Shown: positions 23,087-33,300 of the stretch, piece by piece
Numbering within the stretch: position 1 is the stretch's first letter
How the letters are laid out: each line of letters begins with the position of its first letter
Assembly (NCBI GenBank): GCA_945827525.1
Contig: CALZPA010000007.1
Location: 1-34,630 of the forward strand
Direction of reading: 5' to 3'
Length of the DNA: 34,630 bases
Source: an uncultured Lentisphaeria bacterium
Lineage (GTDB): Bacteria; Verrucomicrobiota; Lentisphaeria; Oligosphaerales; Oligosphaeraceae
Translations under genes and position numbers: made by a program
The notes under the pieces: model-generated
What the model was told of the DNA's origin: nothing
What the model saw: only the letters and a program-made list of their open reading frames with translations
The model's database searches: none

Positions 23087-23179
23087 GTGTGGTGATGATG
23101 GGGCGGGGGCTGGGCGGGCCGGTCCCCCGTTGACGGACGGCAAGGGCGTCTGGCGGCGCTGTGTGTAAGGAGGAGAGGC
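23087..23179 (+). promoter_or_regulatory. Spacer with ribosome-binding site for the second toroid gene
   Basis: There is no terminator or promoter I can support. AAGGAGG (23167-23173) lies six bases before ATG 23180 and is followed by the same purine-rich GAGAGG seen before ATG 21101. This argues that the genes share expression control. Confidence 0.6.
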
Positions 23180-26100
23180 ATGAAGCGGAACTGGCGAATG
23201 GCATGGTGGGTGTTTGGCTTGTCCCTGGCCTGGTGCGTGGCCCTGACGGGTGGGGAGGTTTGGCTGACGCCGCTGGCTCGCGCCGTGTCGGGCGAGCCGT
23301 TTCCGCTGTGGTGGAGCTGGCGTGGCGAGGCGCCGTCGGGTGCTGGGGAGACATGGCGCTGGCGCGTCGTCGAGGCGGAGGATGTGGTGCGGCCGGAGCT
23401 GTCAGAGGAATGGCGTCCCCTGGAGGGATGCGGCGGCGACGACGTGACGCTCAGCCTGGCGGTGGCGGAGGGGCAGCCGACGGGGCGGCTGACGGTGGCG
23501 GTCGAGCGCCGTGGCGCCGAGGCGACGGTGAGTGAGCTGGGGCGGCTGTCGCTGGAGGTGGTGTCGGGAGCGTCGCTGGACGCGCGGACGCGCTGTCGGC
23601 TTCGCCGGGAGCAGGCCGTGATGCGCGGTCTGCGCTGGCTGCAGACGCGGCAGCGTGAGGACGGACGCTGGGGCGAGTCCCGCGAGGTGGTCTTTGTGAT
23701 GGGCGGCGTGGAGGAGCGTTCGTCCGACCACTACAACGAGGCGGCGACGACGGCGTTTGCGCTGTGGGCGTTCGGCAGCCATGGCTTTGGGCTGTCCGGT
23801 GGGCGGGAGCATCCCTTCAGCGCCACGGTGTCGCGTGGGCTGGACTATCTGCTGGGACTGGGGCTGGAGGTCGCCGTGGACAGCGTGAGTCCGGACGACT
23901 GGGAGCAGCCGGATGGTCAGCTGGGCTGGTGGCTGGATGACCCGTCCCTGTTTCCGGCGCTCTATCCGGACGGCAGCGGGAGCGACCTCAACGCGAACGG
24001 GCGTCTGCTGGTGCTGGGCGGTCGCTCCAATGTCGAGAACTATGTCCATCCCATCTGCCTGTCGGCGCTGGTGGCGGCGGGCTATCCGGAGCGCGTGTGC
24101 CGGTTGCCGTCGGGACGGACGGTGACGCTGCGCGAGGCCGTCGAGGATGCGCGTGACTTCACGGTCTGGCAGCTGGACAAGGGCAATGCCTGGTACCAGG
24201 GGTGGGGCTACTGCTTCGTGCGCCACGTCAGCGGCTTTGACCTGTCCATCGGCGGCTGGAATTTCCTGGGGCTGGAGGCGGCGCGCGCCTGGGGCATGAC
24301 GCTCGACCGGACGCTGTGCCGCGAGCTCATGGGCTATCTCAGCGACTCCTATGACTGCAGCAACGACTTCTTTCTCTATGAGAAATACTACGCTGGCGCG
24401 ACCACGGTGAGCCTGAACGCCTCGGGGCTGTTGGGGATGAGTCTGCTGCAGGATGCCTGGCCGGACAGCGGCTTCCGCCTGAAGGGCTTTCAGGACGCCT
24501 ACCGCTACGACGCATCCGGAGAGCTGATGCTGGACGACGGCGCCGCCGAGGGGCTTACGCCGGGGGATGTCCAGACGCGTGTGGTGCCGCAGGTGATGTA
24601 CTGGCTGCGTAACAGCAGCTTCCACAGCCGTGGCTATGACATCTGGAATGCCTGCAAGGCGCTGCTGCAGCTGTCCGTGACGACAGTCAGGCTGAAGCGT
24701 GGCTGGCAGGACTGGATGTGGGAGGAGGGCGACTGGACGGCCGCCGAGGAGAAGACATCCTACGACTGGCGCTATGGTGGCGAGGACGGCAGCCCCGGTG
24801 TCTGGGACAAGGTGATGAGCCTGCAGAGTCAGGACGGCACCTGGGAGTTCTCGACGTCCGTCACCTCTCAGCGGCTGCTGTCCGGACAGCAGGAGATGCA
24901 CCATGCGCTGATGGTGCTGTCGCTATCGGAGAGCGTGCTGCGGAAGCCGGAGGCGTGGGAGACGCCGGTCACGGTGAGGGTTTCGCTGTCCGATGAGGTT
25001 TCGGCCTCGGCGCGGGTCCCGTCAGGCCTGCGCCTGGTCGCTGGCGCGGCGGGCGGAGGTGAGATGTCGGGCACGGTCAGGCTCTCGGAGCAGTCGCCGG
25101 AGGCGGTGCTGGACATTGGCTATCTGGCTCCGGCTGTGGAGGCGGAAGCACAGACACCGGTTCAGTTGTCAGGGGAGGTTACCTGGCCGGATGGCGTGGG
25201 GAACCTCCATCGGCTGGAGCTTGGGCCGCTCTCGGTTCGGCGCGAGGGGCACCGCTATGGCGTGTCGCTCGCCTGGGGCGAGGGACGGCGCAGCGTCGGG
25301 CCGGCCACGGTGGCGGTGGAGGCGCGTCTGCCCGTCGCGGATCGTCTGCATGCGCTGCGCATTCCCGCAGGGCAGACTGGCGAGATGACGCTGTTCGAGT
25401 CGGAGCGGCTCGTCACGTGGCAGTCGCTGGAGTTTCTGGGCGACCGGCCGGAGGGACTGGCGCTGCTGCAGCGCCAGGATGCCCGCAGTCGCTGGCAGTC
25501 TGTGACGACGGAGAGTCTGCCCGGACAGCGCGCGCGTTTCCTGGGCGTCCGGCTGGAGCGTCCGCTGGCGGAGGACTGCTGGCTGATGCTGGGGACCCAT
25601 GGGCGCGACACGCGCCTGGTGGTCACCGTCGAGCAGGCGGGGCGCCGCTGGCAGCTGGCCGACCTTGAGCTGCTGCCGCGACAGTTCGGCCAGGCGCTCT
25701 CCTGGACGCTGCCGGTGCCGGACGGTTCGCTTTCGCCGGGAATGGCCGTCTGTCGGGCGGTCATCCAGGCAGATGAGGCCATCCAGTGCCAGGATGAGGA
25801 TGCCGCCGACTTCGAGGACGCGGCGCCGGGCGACCTCCAGGGCACCCTCGCCTGCCGCGGCGATGTGCGCACCGGAACGCTGCTTGAACTGCGTTCCGAA
25901 GTGACGCCCCTGGTGGGGACGGCGGTCGATGTCCAGGCGCAGGTGCGTCTCTATGGCTTCGATGGCGAGACACTGATCGCCGAATGGCCCTACGATGGCC
26001 GACAGCATGACGGCCGAGACACCCGCACCGTCTATCTGCCTACGGAAGGGGTTGCGCCCGGCGCCTATGTGCTGCGGCAGGAGATCTGGCGTGGCGAGGA

Positions 26101-27205
26101 TGAGCCGCTCGTGTCCACGGCCACCGTGAGGGTCGTCGAGACGCGCTCCGTCAGCGCGGGCGCCTTCGACGAGGAGCAGTTGACGCTGACGGCCGGCGAC
26201 AGGGTCGAGGTCGGCTATGTGGTGTGCCCGTCCGGCGACGCCGAGGACATCGCCGTCCATCTGCTGGACGAGTCGGGACAGCTTGCCACGCTGCCGCTGC
26301 AACAGTCGCAGACGGGCACGGAGGTTCGCGGACAGGCTCAACTGGAGCTGACGCCCGAATGGGCAGGACAGACTGTCTGGCTGTCACTCCTGGAGCAGCA
26401 GACCCAGACGCTCCTGGATGTCATGCCTGTCACCGTGACTCAGCCCGAGCCGGAGCCCGAGCCCGAGCCGCAACCCGAGCCGGAGCCCGAGCCGCAACCC
26501 GAGCCGGAGCCCGAGCCCGAGCCCGAGCCCGAACCGGAGCCCGAGCCGCAACCCGAACCGGAGCCCGAGCCGCAACCCGAACCAGCGCCCGAGCCCGAGC
26601 CGCAACCTGAACCTGAATCTGCGCCTGGCTCGGCTCCTGAGGCTGGCAAGCCGGGCGCTGGGGGCGAGGAGGGGCCTGTCAACCTGTTCCTGGGCGGGGG
26701 GCATTCGCGTGTGGTTCAGCCGGAGACGGCGACGGCTCCCAGGGACGCCGAGGTTCGGCGGCCGACGTCGAGTGCGTCTGCGGCTGGCGGCGACGGGGTG
26801 TCTGGTGGAGGACGGCGTGAGGCAGACGGGGCGTCGCGTCAGGCGATGGCGGGAAGCGCGTCGTCGTCAGGAGGCGGCTACCGTCCGGTGACGGGTGGCT
26901 CGGGCGCGGGCGGCTTCACGGGTGTGCGTGGGGCGTTCCAGGCGAGCGGCCGTCCGGTGCCATGGCGGCAGTTCGGGCGGACGGCGCGTCGTCAGGAGCT
27001 GGCGAGGCGGCGCCTGTGCCGGGAGGTGGCTGGGATGGTCTCCCGCGGCCTGTGCCTGGGCGGTCGCGTCTGGTGGTGGTTGCTTGGTCTGAGGCGTGGC
27101 GAGACGTCTGTGAAGCCAGCTGGGGCGACGGAGCCGTCCGAGATGAGGCCGGCTCCGTCGGGGCCGATCCAGGAGCGGGGGCGTGTGGAGGTGGGAGTTC
27201 CATAG
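23180..27205 (+). CDS. Large exported alpha/alpha-toroid protein with Pro-Glu/Gln tether
   Basis: The 1341-residue protein has an N-terminal signal peptide or anchor (about residues 5-25, [16 protein letters not shown]). Residues about 140-580 form a toroid-type helical domain: the opening repeat [17 protein letters not shown] (about 150-167) and closing repeat [13 protein letters not shown] followed by [13 protein letters not shown]. This resembles prenyltransferase/squalene-oxidase-repeat and A2M-type domains, but no catalytic motif is recognised. Residues about 590-1085 look like several beta-sandwich modules. A Pro-Glu/Gln repeat (1089-1149) is followed by a Gly/Ser-rich region, an Arg-rich stretch and a short hydrophobic segment ([17 protein letters not shown], near 1294-1310) that could anchor the C-terminus in a membrane. 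The layout suggests a periplasm-spanning or envelope-tethered protein. Function is unknown. It sits between a smaller relative and an RHS protein. Confidence 0.7.
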   Translation: MKRNWRMAWWVFGLSLAWCVALTGGEVWLTPLARAVSGEPFPLWWSWRGEAPSGAGETWRWRVVEAEDVVRPELSEEWRPLEGCGGDDVTLSLAVAEGQPTGRLTVAVERRGAEATVSELGRLSLEVVSGASLDARTRCRLRREQAVMRGLRWLQTRQREDGRWGESREVVFVMGGVEERSSDHYNEAATTAFALWAFGSHGFGLSGGREHPFSATVSRGLDYLLGLGLEVAVDSVSPDDWEQPDGQLGWWLDDPSLFPALYPDGSGSDLNANGRLLVLGGRSNVENYVHPICLSALVAAGYPERVCRLPSGRTVTLREAVEDARDFTVWQLDKGNAWYQGWGYCFVRHVSGFDLSIGGWNFLGLEAARAWGMTLDRTLCRELMGYLSDSYDCSNDFFLYEKYYAGATTVSLNASGLLGMSLLQDAWPDSGFRLKGFQDAYRYDASGELMLDDGAAEGLTPGDVQTRVVPQVMYWLRNSSFHSRGYDIWNACKALLQLSVTTVRLKRGWQDWMWEEGDWTAAEEKTSYDWRYGGEDGSPGVWDKVMSLQSQDGTWEFSTSVTSQRLLSGQQEMHHALMVLSLSESVLRKPEAWETPVTVRVSLSDEVSASARVPSGLRLVAGAAGGGEMSGTVRLSEQSPEAVLDIGYLAPAVEAEAQTPVQLSGEVTWPDGVGNLHRLELGPLSVRREGHRYGVSLAWGEGRRSVGPATVAVEARLPVADRLHALRIPAGQTGEMTLFESERLVTWQSLEFLGDRPEGLALLQRQDARSRWQSVTTESLPGQRARFLGVRLERPLAEDCWLMLGTHGRDTRLVVTVEQAGRRWQLADLELLPRQFGQALSWTLPVPDGSLSPGMAVCRAVIQADEAIQCQDEDAADFEDAAPGDLQGTLACRGDVRTGTLLELRSEVTPLVGTAVDVQAQVRLYGFDGETLIAEWPYDGRQHDGRDTRTVYLPTEGVAPGAYVLRQEIWRGEDEPLVSTATVRVVETRSVSAGAFDEEQLTLTAGDRVEVGYVVCPSGDAEDIAVHLLDESGQLATLPLQQSQTGTEVRGQAQLELTPEWAGQTVWLSLLEQQTQTLLDVMPVTVTQPEPEPEPEPQPEPEPEPQPEPEPEPEPEPEPEPEPQPEPEPEPQPEPAPEPEPQPEPESAPGSAPEAGKPGAGGEEGPVNLFLGGGHSRVVQPETATAPRDAEVRRPTSSASAAGGDGVSGGGRREADGASRQAMAGSASSSGGGYRPVTGGSGAGGFTGVRGAFQASGRPVPWRQFGRTARRQELARRRLCREVAGMVSRGLCLGGRVWWWLLGLRRGETSVKPAGATEPSEMRPAPSGPIQERGRVEVGVP
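26444..26626 (+). repeat. Hexanucleotide-based Pro-Glu/Gln coding repeat
   Basis: Variants of CCCGAG, CCGGAG and CCGCAA are tandemly repeated in frame, giving about 60 residues of alternating Pro and Glu or Gln. Higher-order blocks of 18-30 bases recur. Such stretches form extended rigid tethers, as in TonB-like proteins. The length may vary between strains by slippage. Confidence 0.9.
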
Positions 27206-27347
27206 CGGCGCCAGGTGGTGAAGTGTTGGCGGTGGACGGTTCCGAGAGGGTTGTCCAGACCTTGCGTGGAGGTCTGGATGGCCTTCGGGATGAAAGGATG
27301 GTTTTGGGGTTTGGCAATAGGTTGTGTCATTAGGGGAAAAAATGGCG
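27206..27347 (+). promoter_or_regulatory. Spacer with hairpin upstream of the RHS gene
   Basis: A perfect 9-bp stem (27254-27262 with 27270-27278, 7-nt loop) lies midway in the spacer. No T-tract follows immediately, so it is not a normal terminator. It may protect the upstream mRNA or modulate expression of the RHS gene. I see no clear promoter. Confidence 0.45.
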
Positions 27348-27353
27348 AGGAGG
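27348..27353 (+). promoter_or_regulatory. Ribosome-binding site deciding the RHS start
   Basis: AGGAGG lies six bases before ATG 27360. The upstream in-frame ATG 27342 has only GGGGAAAA before it, so 27360 is preferred. Confidence 0.6.
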
Positions 27354-27359
27354 CTGAAG

Positions 27360-30300
27360 ATGGTCAGGAGCTGGAGCTGGATGCGTGGGGTGGTGCTGGC
27401 GGTGATGTGGCTGGCTGGGGTGTCGGCGTTTGGGGAGAGTCAGAGGCGAGGGCTGGGGGAGCTGCTGCGCGCGTATCGTGAGCAGATGACGCATCTGCCG
27501 GGGCGGATGCCTCTGAAGGGGGCGGAGCGGACGCTGGCGGATGGCTGCGGCAATGACTGGGAGCTGTCCCGGGCGTTCCAGTCGCTGTTGGCCGAGGAGG
27601 GCATCGTCTCGGAGCTGGTGAGTGGTGAGGTGTCGCTGGACAGCCGTCAGGTGTCGCAGTGGCTGCCGACGCTGGATGCGGGGCGTTGTCTGGGGATGAC
27701 GCGCCGTGAGGATGGTCGCTGGCAGGTGCCGATGACGTGGTTGCGCTGTCGGGTCGACCATTTCCCGCAGTTGAGCGGTGGCCGTCCGGGCGAGGGCGGC
27801 GAATGGTTGGAGGTCTTCCCCGGGCTGGTGGGGGCGGATGAGCTGACGGGCGAGTGGCTGGCCGCCGACGGCGGTGCGCTTGCCAGGCTGCTGCGGGCCT
27901 GGCGTGAGGCCGGTGGTGCACAGGAGGCGCTGCGTCAGGCGTGTCTGGGCGTCTGGGGCGCCTGCCAGTCGCTGCTGGAGCGCCAGGCGGAGTATGGCGT
28001 TTTGCCGGAGGTGCTGCGTGGTCAGGGGGCGGTGCTGGGGTATCGCTCGGATGAGGTGGTTGGCCGTCGTCCGGTCGAGGTGGTTTCCTGGCGTCCGGTG
28101 TCGTCCGGCGGGGAGGAGCACGTATGCGAGCTGGCGGTGACGGTTCGTCAGCGTGGGCGCGAGATGCTGTGTGGCGTCTGGGACACGGCATCCTGGGAGT
28201 CGGGTCGTCTGGAGCTCGCGTGGCGGGATGAGGAGGGGCGGTACTGGCCGTCGGGCGAGCTGGATGGGGAGCTGCCGGTGTATGGGCGTCGGCTCTGTCC
28301 GGTGCTGCGGACGGAGGGCGGAGAGGTCTGTGGGACGGAGACGGGGTATGCGGGTCAGGCGGTGAGCGTGACGTTTTCGCTCCGCGTGTCGGGCGTGGAG
28401 TCGGGGACGGCGGAGGATGAGCGGCGGATTGGCGATGTCTCCTGCTATGTGCTGTCGCATGGAGGCTATGTGGCTCAGGAGGAGGAGCGGGGCGGGGAGA
28501 TGGGCCTGATGGCGTTCTGCGCCCGTCTGGGTGAGGAGCTGCGTCAGCGTCTGGATGTCGTGGAGCGTCTGCTGTCGCTGTCGTATGGGGAGAGTCTGGA
28601 GGAGGGGCTGCGACTGTCGGTGGTGTCGGTCTGTCCGCAGGGGGAGAGCCTGGGGGATGGTCTGCTGAATGTGGATGGGTACGCGCTGGAGGCGGGTGAG
28701 CTGACGGTTCGGGGTGGCGGCCGCGGGCTGGGGCTGTCGGTGGCCCTGGCGGGTGTGGCGGTGTCGTCGGAGCTGGTGGCTGGTGTGTGTGGCGGGGAGG
28801 TCGAGTCGCTGCTGGGGCGTCATCGGGAGGCGATGCGCCAAGGCTGGGACTGGTCGGAGCGGTCGGCTGGAGGCGGTGCGCGCTGCGTCAGGGGCGGCAT
28901 GGAGCTGTGCTGGCGCGGAGGCGAGGCCGGTGGCGTCTATGAGCTGAACTGGCTGGACGGACGCGGTCTGCAGCGTCAGGGCTGCAGGGTGTGGCTGAGG
29001 AACGGGACGCTCTCCTGGTGTCAGCCGGCGGGGTTTCGGGGGGCTGACTGCCTCAGCGTCTCCTCGGTGCTGACGGGACTGCGTGCCGGCGGGGTGTGGT
29101 CGTGGTCGCCCCTGGCTGGCGAGCTGGCGACGCTGAGCGCCTGGGCGGCGCTGGAGGAGCGTGCGCTGGGGCGTCCCCGGGTGCGGGAGCTGCGCGCGGA
29201 GCAGCGCTTCGCGACAGCCGTCGACGAGCCTCGAATGTGGTTCTCGCTGGCGGCGGATGGCGCGGAGGACTGGAGCCTGCAGGTGGTGGATGCCCAGGAA
29301 CGGGTGGTCTTTGAGGAGCGTGGCGCGGGTGGTCAGGTGTCGTTCAGCCGCGAGGGGACAGATGAGTCGGGACGGTGCTGCCCCGATGGAAGGTATGAGG
29401 TGCGGGTGACGTTTGCGGGAGCCGGTGGGCAGGTGTCGGAGCGGACGGAGCTGCTGTGGGACACGTCGGCTCCGGAGGTGCGGTTGCTGGCGTATGTGGG
29501 CGAGGAGGCGTCGGAACGGCGGCTGGTGGTGGAGTATGCGCTGGAGGATATGCAGGCGGTGTCGGGGACGCTGCGGGTGCTGACCGCCGATGGTGGCGTG
29601 GAGCTGGCATCGGTGCCGCTGACGTCGGCTGCGGGGATTGAGCGTCTGGCGGTGCCGTCGGGCGCGGGTGCGGTGTGCCTGGTGGAGGTGAGCGCCCTGG
29701 ATGCGTATGGGCAGCTTGGTGGAGCACGGTCGCAGGTGGTTCTGGGGACGGTGTTTGCGGGTGGTCAGGTATGGCGTCCGGAGGGCGCGGCGGAGCCGGA
29801 GTCGGCAAGTCTGGGGCTGGCCATCGCCAGCCCCGTCGCGGGGGAGCGCGTGGTGGTGGGCGTTCTGTCCGTCAGGGGGTCGGCGACGTTTCCCGATGGG
29901 CGTCTGGCCGGCGGCGGCTATCAGTTGCGCCTGCATGGCGGTGACGGGCGGCTGCTGGAATGCGTCGCGGAGGAGCGTGACGGTCGCTGGTGCCTGAGCT
30001 ACAGCGAGCCGACGGCGGGCAGCCGCCGGGAGGACATCGAGATGACGTATCCGCTCCGGCAGGCCACCGTCGACTCGGGCGAGCTGGGATGCCTGGATTT
30101 GAGCGGGCTGGCCAATGGCGTCTACACGCTGGAGCTGGTCGGGATGTCCGGACTGGCCGTCGACGCCTGCAGTCTTGAGTTCACGCTGGACAGCGAGCTG
30201 AAGTCGGGACTGGTGGAATTCGTGGAGTCGGACGGCACGGTGCGGGTCGGCGGCCTGTCGCTGGCCGTGGGGCGGAGCTACTCCAGTGCCCGGCGCGCCG

Positions 30301-33300
30301 AGGGCGACTGCGGAGTGGGCTGGCGACAGACCTTCGACACGTTCGACCTGGAGCTGCTCGACGAGCGCATGGAGGCCGAGAGCGTCGATGGCGAACGAGT
30401 CTCGCTGCGGTGTGGCGGTTCCCGTGACGTGACCCTCACGCTGCCTGACGGCAAGCGCGTCACCTTCGCGTTCGAACTGCGTCAGGCGGGCAACTGGGGG
30501 TTCAGCTACGCGGCCGTCTGGACGCCGCCGGACTCCTGCCGCTGGACGCTGAGGGCGCTGGGCAACAGCCAGGTGACGGCCCTTCCCGGCATGGATCCCT
30601 ACTGGCAGGCGACAAATCCGGGCACACCACTTGACATGTATGATTTTCCGGGCTATCTTCTGACTGGTCCTGATGGTTCCGAATACACCTTTGAACGGGA
30701 ACGGCTTGGTGACTATGACGCCACCCAGGAGGATGGCGGCAGCGTGTCGCTGACCTGCTATGGCGCTCCCCGGCTCACTCAGGTGGCGTTCGCCGATGGG
30801 CGACGCCTCATCCTGGACGGCACACAGCTGCTGGTGGCCGAGGGGACGGGCGAGCCTGTTCCCTGCCTGCACCTGGAACGTGACGAGCACGGCCGCATCA
30901 TTCGGCTGGAAGGAGGTGAGGACGAGACACTGACACTGGCCTTCGCGTATGACCGCCTGGGCAATCTCGTCTCCTGTTCGCGAGCCATCCAGGACGAGCC
31001 CCTGGCGCTCCGGCGACGATACCGCTACGACGACCCGAGGTTCCCCCATCTGCTCACCGCCATCGAGAATGGCGCCGGACGGAAACTGGCCTCCTTCTCC
31101 TTCAATGCCCAGGGACGGCTGATGGCCGTCGGCGACGGCGAGGCTCAGACCTCCGCCGACCATGACGTCTTCGCCAAAGTCCTCATCGAGACAGACGACT
31201 ACGGCAACGAGACGCTCTATCGCCACGACGACCGCGGGCAGGTCACCGAAATCGTCTACCCCGACGGCGGCGTCGTCAGCCTCGACTATGACCAGGACGG
31301 CCGCGAGACGCGGAGAACAGACGAACTCGGTTTCGTCACCACCCGCGACTATGACGGCGAGGGGCGGCTGACGCGGCAGACGAACGCCATGGGCGGCGAA
31401 ACCCTCTTCGAGTACGATGGACAGGGACGGCTGGCGCGCCTCACCTCGCCGGCTGGAACGCAGCTCTGCCGACGGCAGTCGGCGGACGGACGCCATGTCG
31501 AGATGTCCAGCTCGCGGGGCGCTCGGATGGTCTGCGACTCGGACGAGAAGGGGCGTCCGACGCGGCTCCAGGTCTCCTGGCTGCCCCAAACCATGATGGT
31601 CACCTACCATGACGACGAGGGCACCGCCATCTATGATGACGCCACCGGAAACCTGCTGTCCGCCTCCGTCAGCCAGGAGGGGCAGCGGCAGACGCAGCGT
31701 CTGAAGTGGCTTGATGAGCAAGACCATGCCCTGCTTGAGCATGAGACGGTCGCGGAGCACGACAGGCAGGGACGCACGCAACGTGTCAGCGACAGCGCTG
31801 GCAACTGGGAAGAGTGGAGGCGTGATGAGGAGGACAGGCTGATGGAGCACCGGCGCAGTGACGGTTCCTGGCGGCGCTTTGGCTACGATGCCCATGGCAG
31901 GCAGGTCGTGGTCTGGGACAGCGCGGGCCTGGTCACGTGCCAGCTCCATGACCGCGGCGGCCGACTGACGCTGTCCGTCGGGCCGGAGCAGTTCGAGCTG
32001 GGGCCATCGGGTATGCCCTCCGGCGAGCTTCGCTTCTCGTGTGGCCAGGAGCATGGCTATGACGCCTGCGGACGGCAGACGTCGCGCCGCACGCTGGCGG
32101 ATGTCACCCTGTCGCTGCGGCGCGAGGTGGATGGCGTCTGGAGCCTCGCGGTCGCGGAGACCGGAAAGGCGCTGGCGGAGTCCGTCACGGAGTATGACCT
32201 GCGTGGCCAGGCCGTCCGGAGCGTCGACCTGGCCGGCGTGGAGACCCGGATGGGCTACGACGGCGATGGCCAGCTCCTCTGGCGCGAGGACGCCGACGGC
32301 AACCGCACACGCATCGAGTACGACGCCGCCGGACGGAAGGTCGCCGAGACCAACCCCCTGGGGCAGAAGGCCGTCTGGAGCTATGATGAGCGCGGGCAGC
32401 TGGCCGAGATCGTTGCGCCGGACGGACGCTCCGTCCGCTACGACTATGCGGACGGGCAGGCGTCCGTGACCGGCGTCACGCGGACTGGATGCGAGACCAT
32501 CGTCCTGGAGCGCAGTGAGCAGGGGCTGCTGCTGGGCGCCGCGCAGGGCGAGCTCCGCATGGGCTATGACTACGACCTCGCCAGCAGGCTGACCGCCTAC
32601 TGGGATGGCCGCGGACAGCGCTGGACGCTGGAGAGGGACGTGCTCGGGCGCATCGTCTCCACCGCCTCGCCCGAGGGACGCCAGGCGACCTGGAGCTACG
32701 AGGGCGTCTCGCAGGGCTTCAGCCAGTTCGTCGACGGCAAGGGAAACCGCGTCGAGATGGACTACGGCTCGGGCGAGAGACCGACGACGCGCAAGCGCGT
32801 GGTTGTCGGCGGGCAACTGGCCTACGCCGTGGAGGTGGCGGGCGCAGATGACCGTCGGCTGCTGGATGCCGACGGCGAGGAGCTCTGGGGCGAGCGCTGG
32901 GAGCGCGACGAGCGGCATCGGCGCATCCGACGCTGGGTCAATGGACGCCTCGAGAGCGCCTACGCCTATGACGATGCCGGTCGGCTGGCCGCCTGCGAGA
33001 CGCCCGGCACGGCGTTCACGCTGCACTACAGCCGCCTGGGACGGCTGGAGGCGTGCCGCTATACCCGCTGCGGTGGCCGCGACCTGGCGGCGCCGCTGGA
33101 GGTGCGGCTGGAGTATGATGCCGCCGGACGGGTCGTCGCCGAGCAGGTTGGCGACGGCTGGCGGCGTCAGGTCGCCTACGACGAAGGTGGCCGGGTGCGT
33201 CATGTCAGCGTCCTGGCGCAGGGCGTCGTCCAGCTGTCCGGCGACTATCAGTTCGATGAGGCCGGTCGGCGCGTGGGCCTGCAGGAGGTGCAGTTGGTCT

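Noticed and set aside
26444-26626. Possible CRISPR-like array
   Set aside because: The repeats are short, in frame and without unique spacers; they encode a Pro-Glu/Gln tether.
21101-27205. True squalene-hopene cyclase or prenyltransferase enzymes
   Set aside because: Only the QxxDGxW-like repeat pattern is present. No DxDD-type catalytic motif is visible and both proteins carry signal peptides and beta-sandwich arrays.
30600-30720. Slightly AT-richer patch inside the RHS gene as a possible insertion
   Set aside because: The reading frame and domain flow continue and the shift is mild, so a module boundary is enough to explain it.
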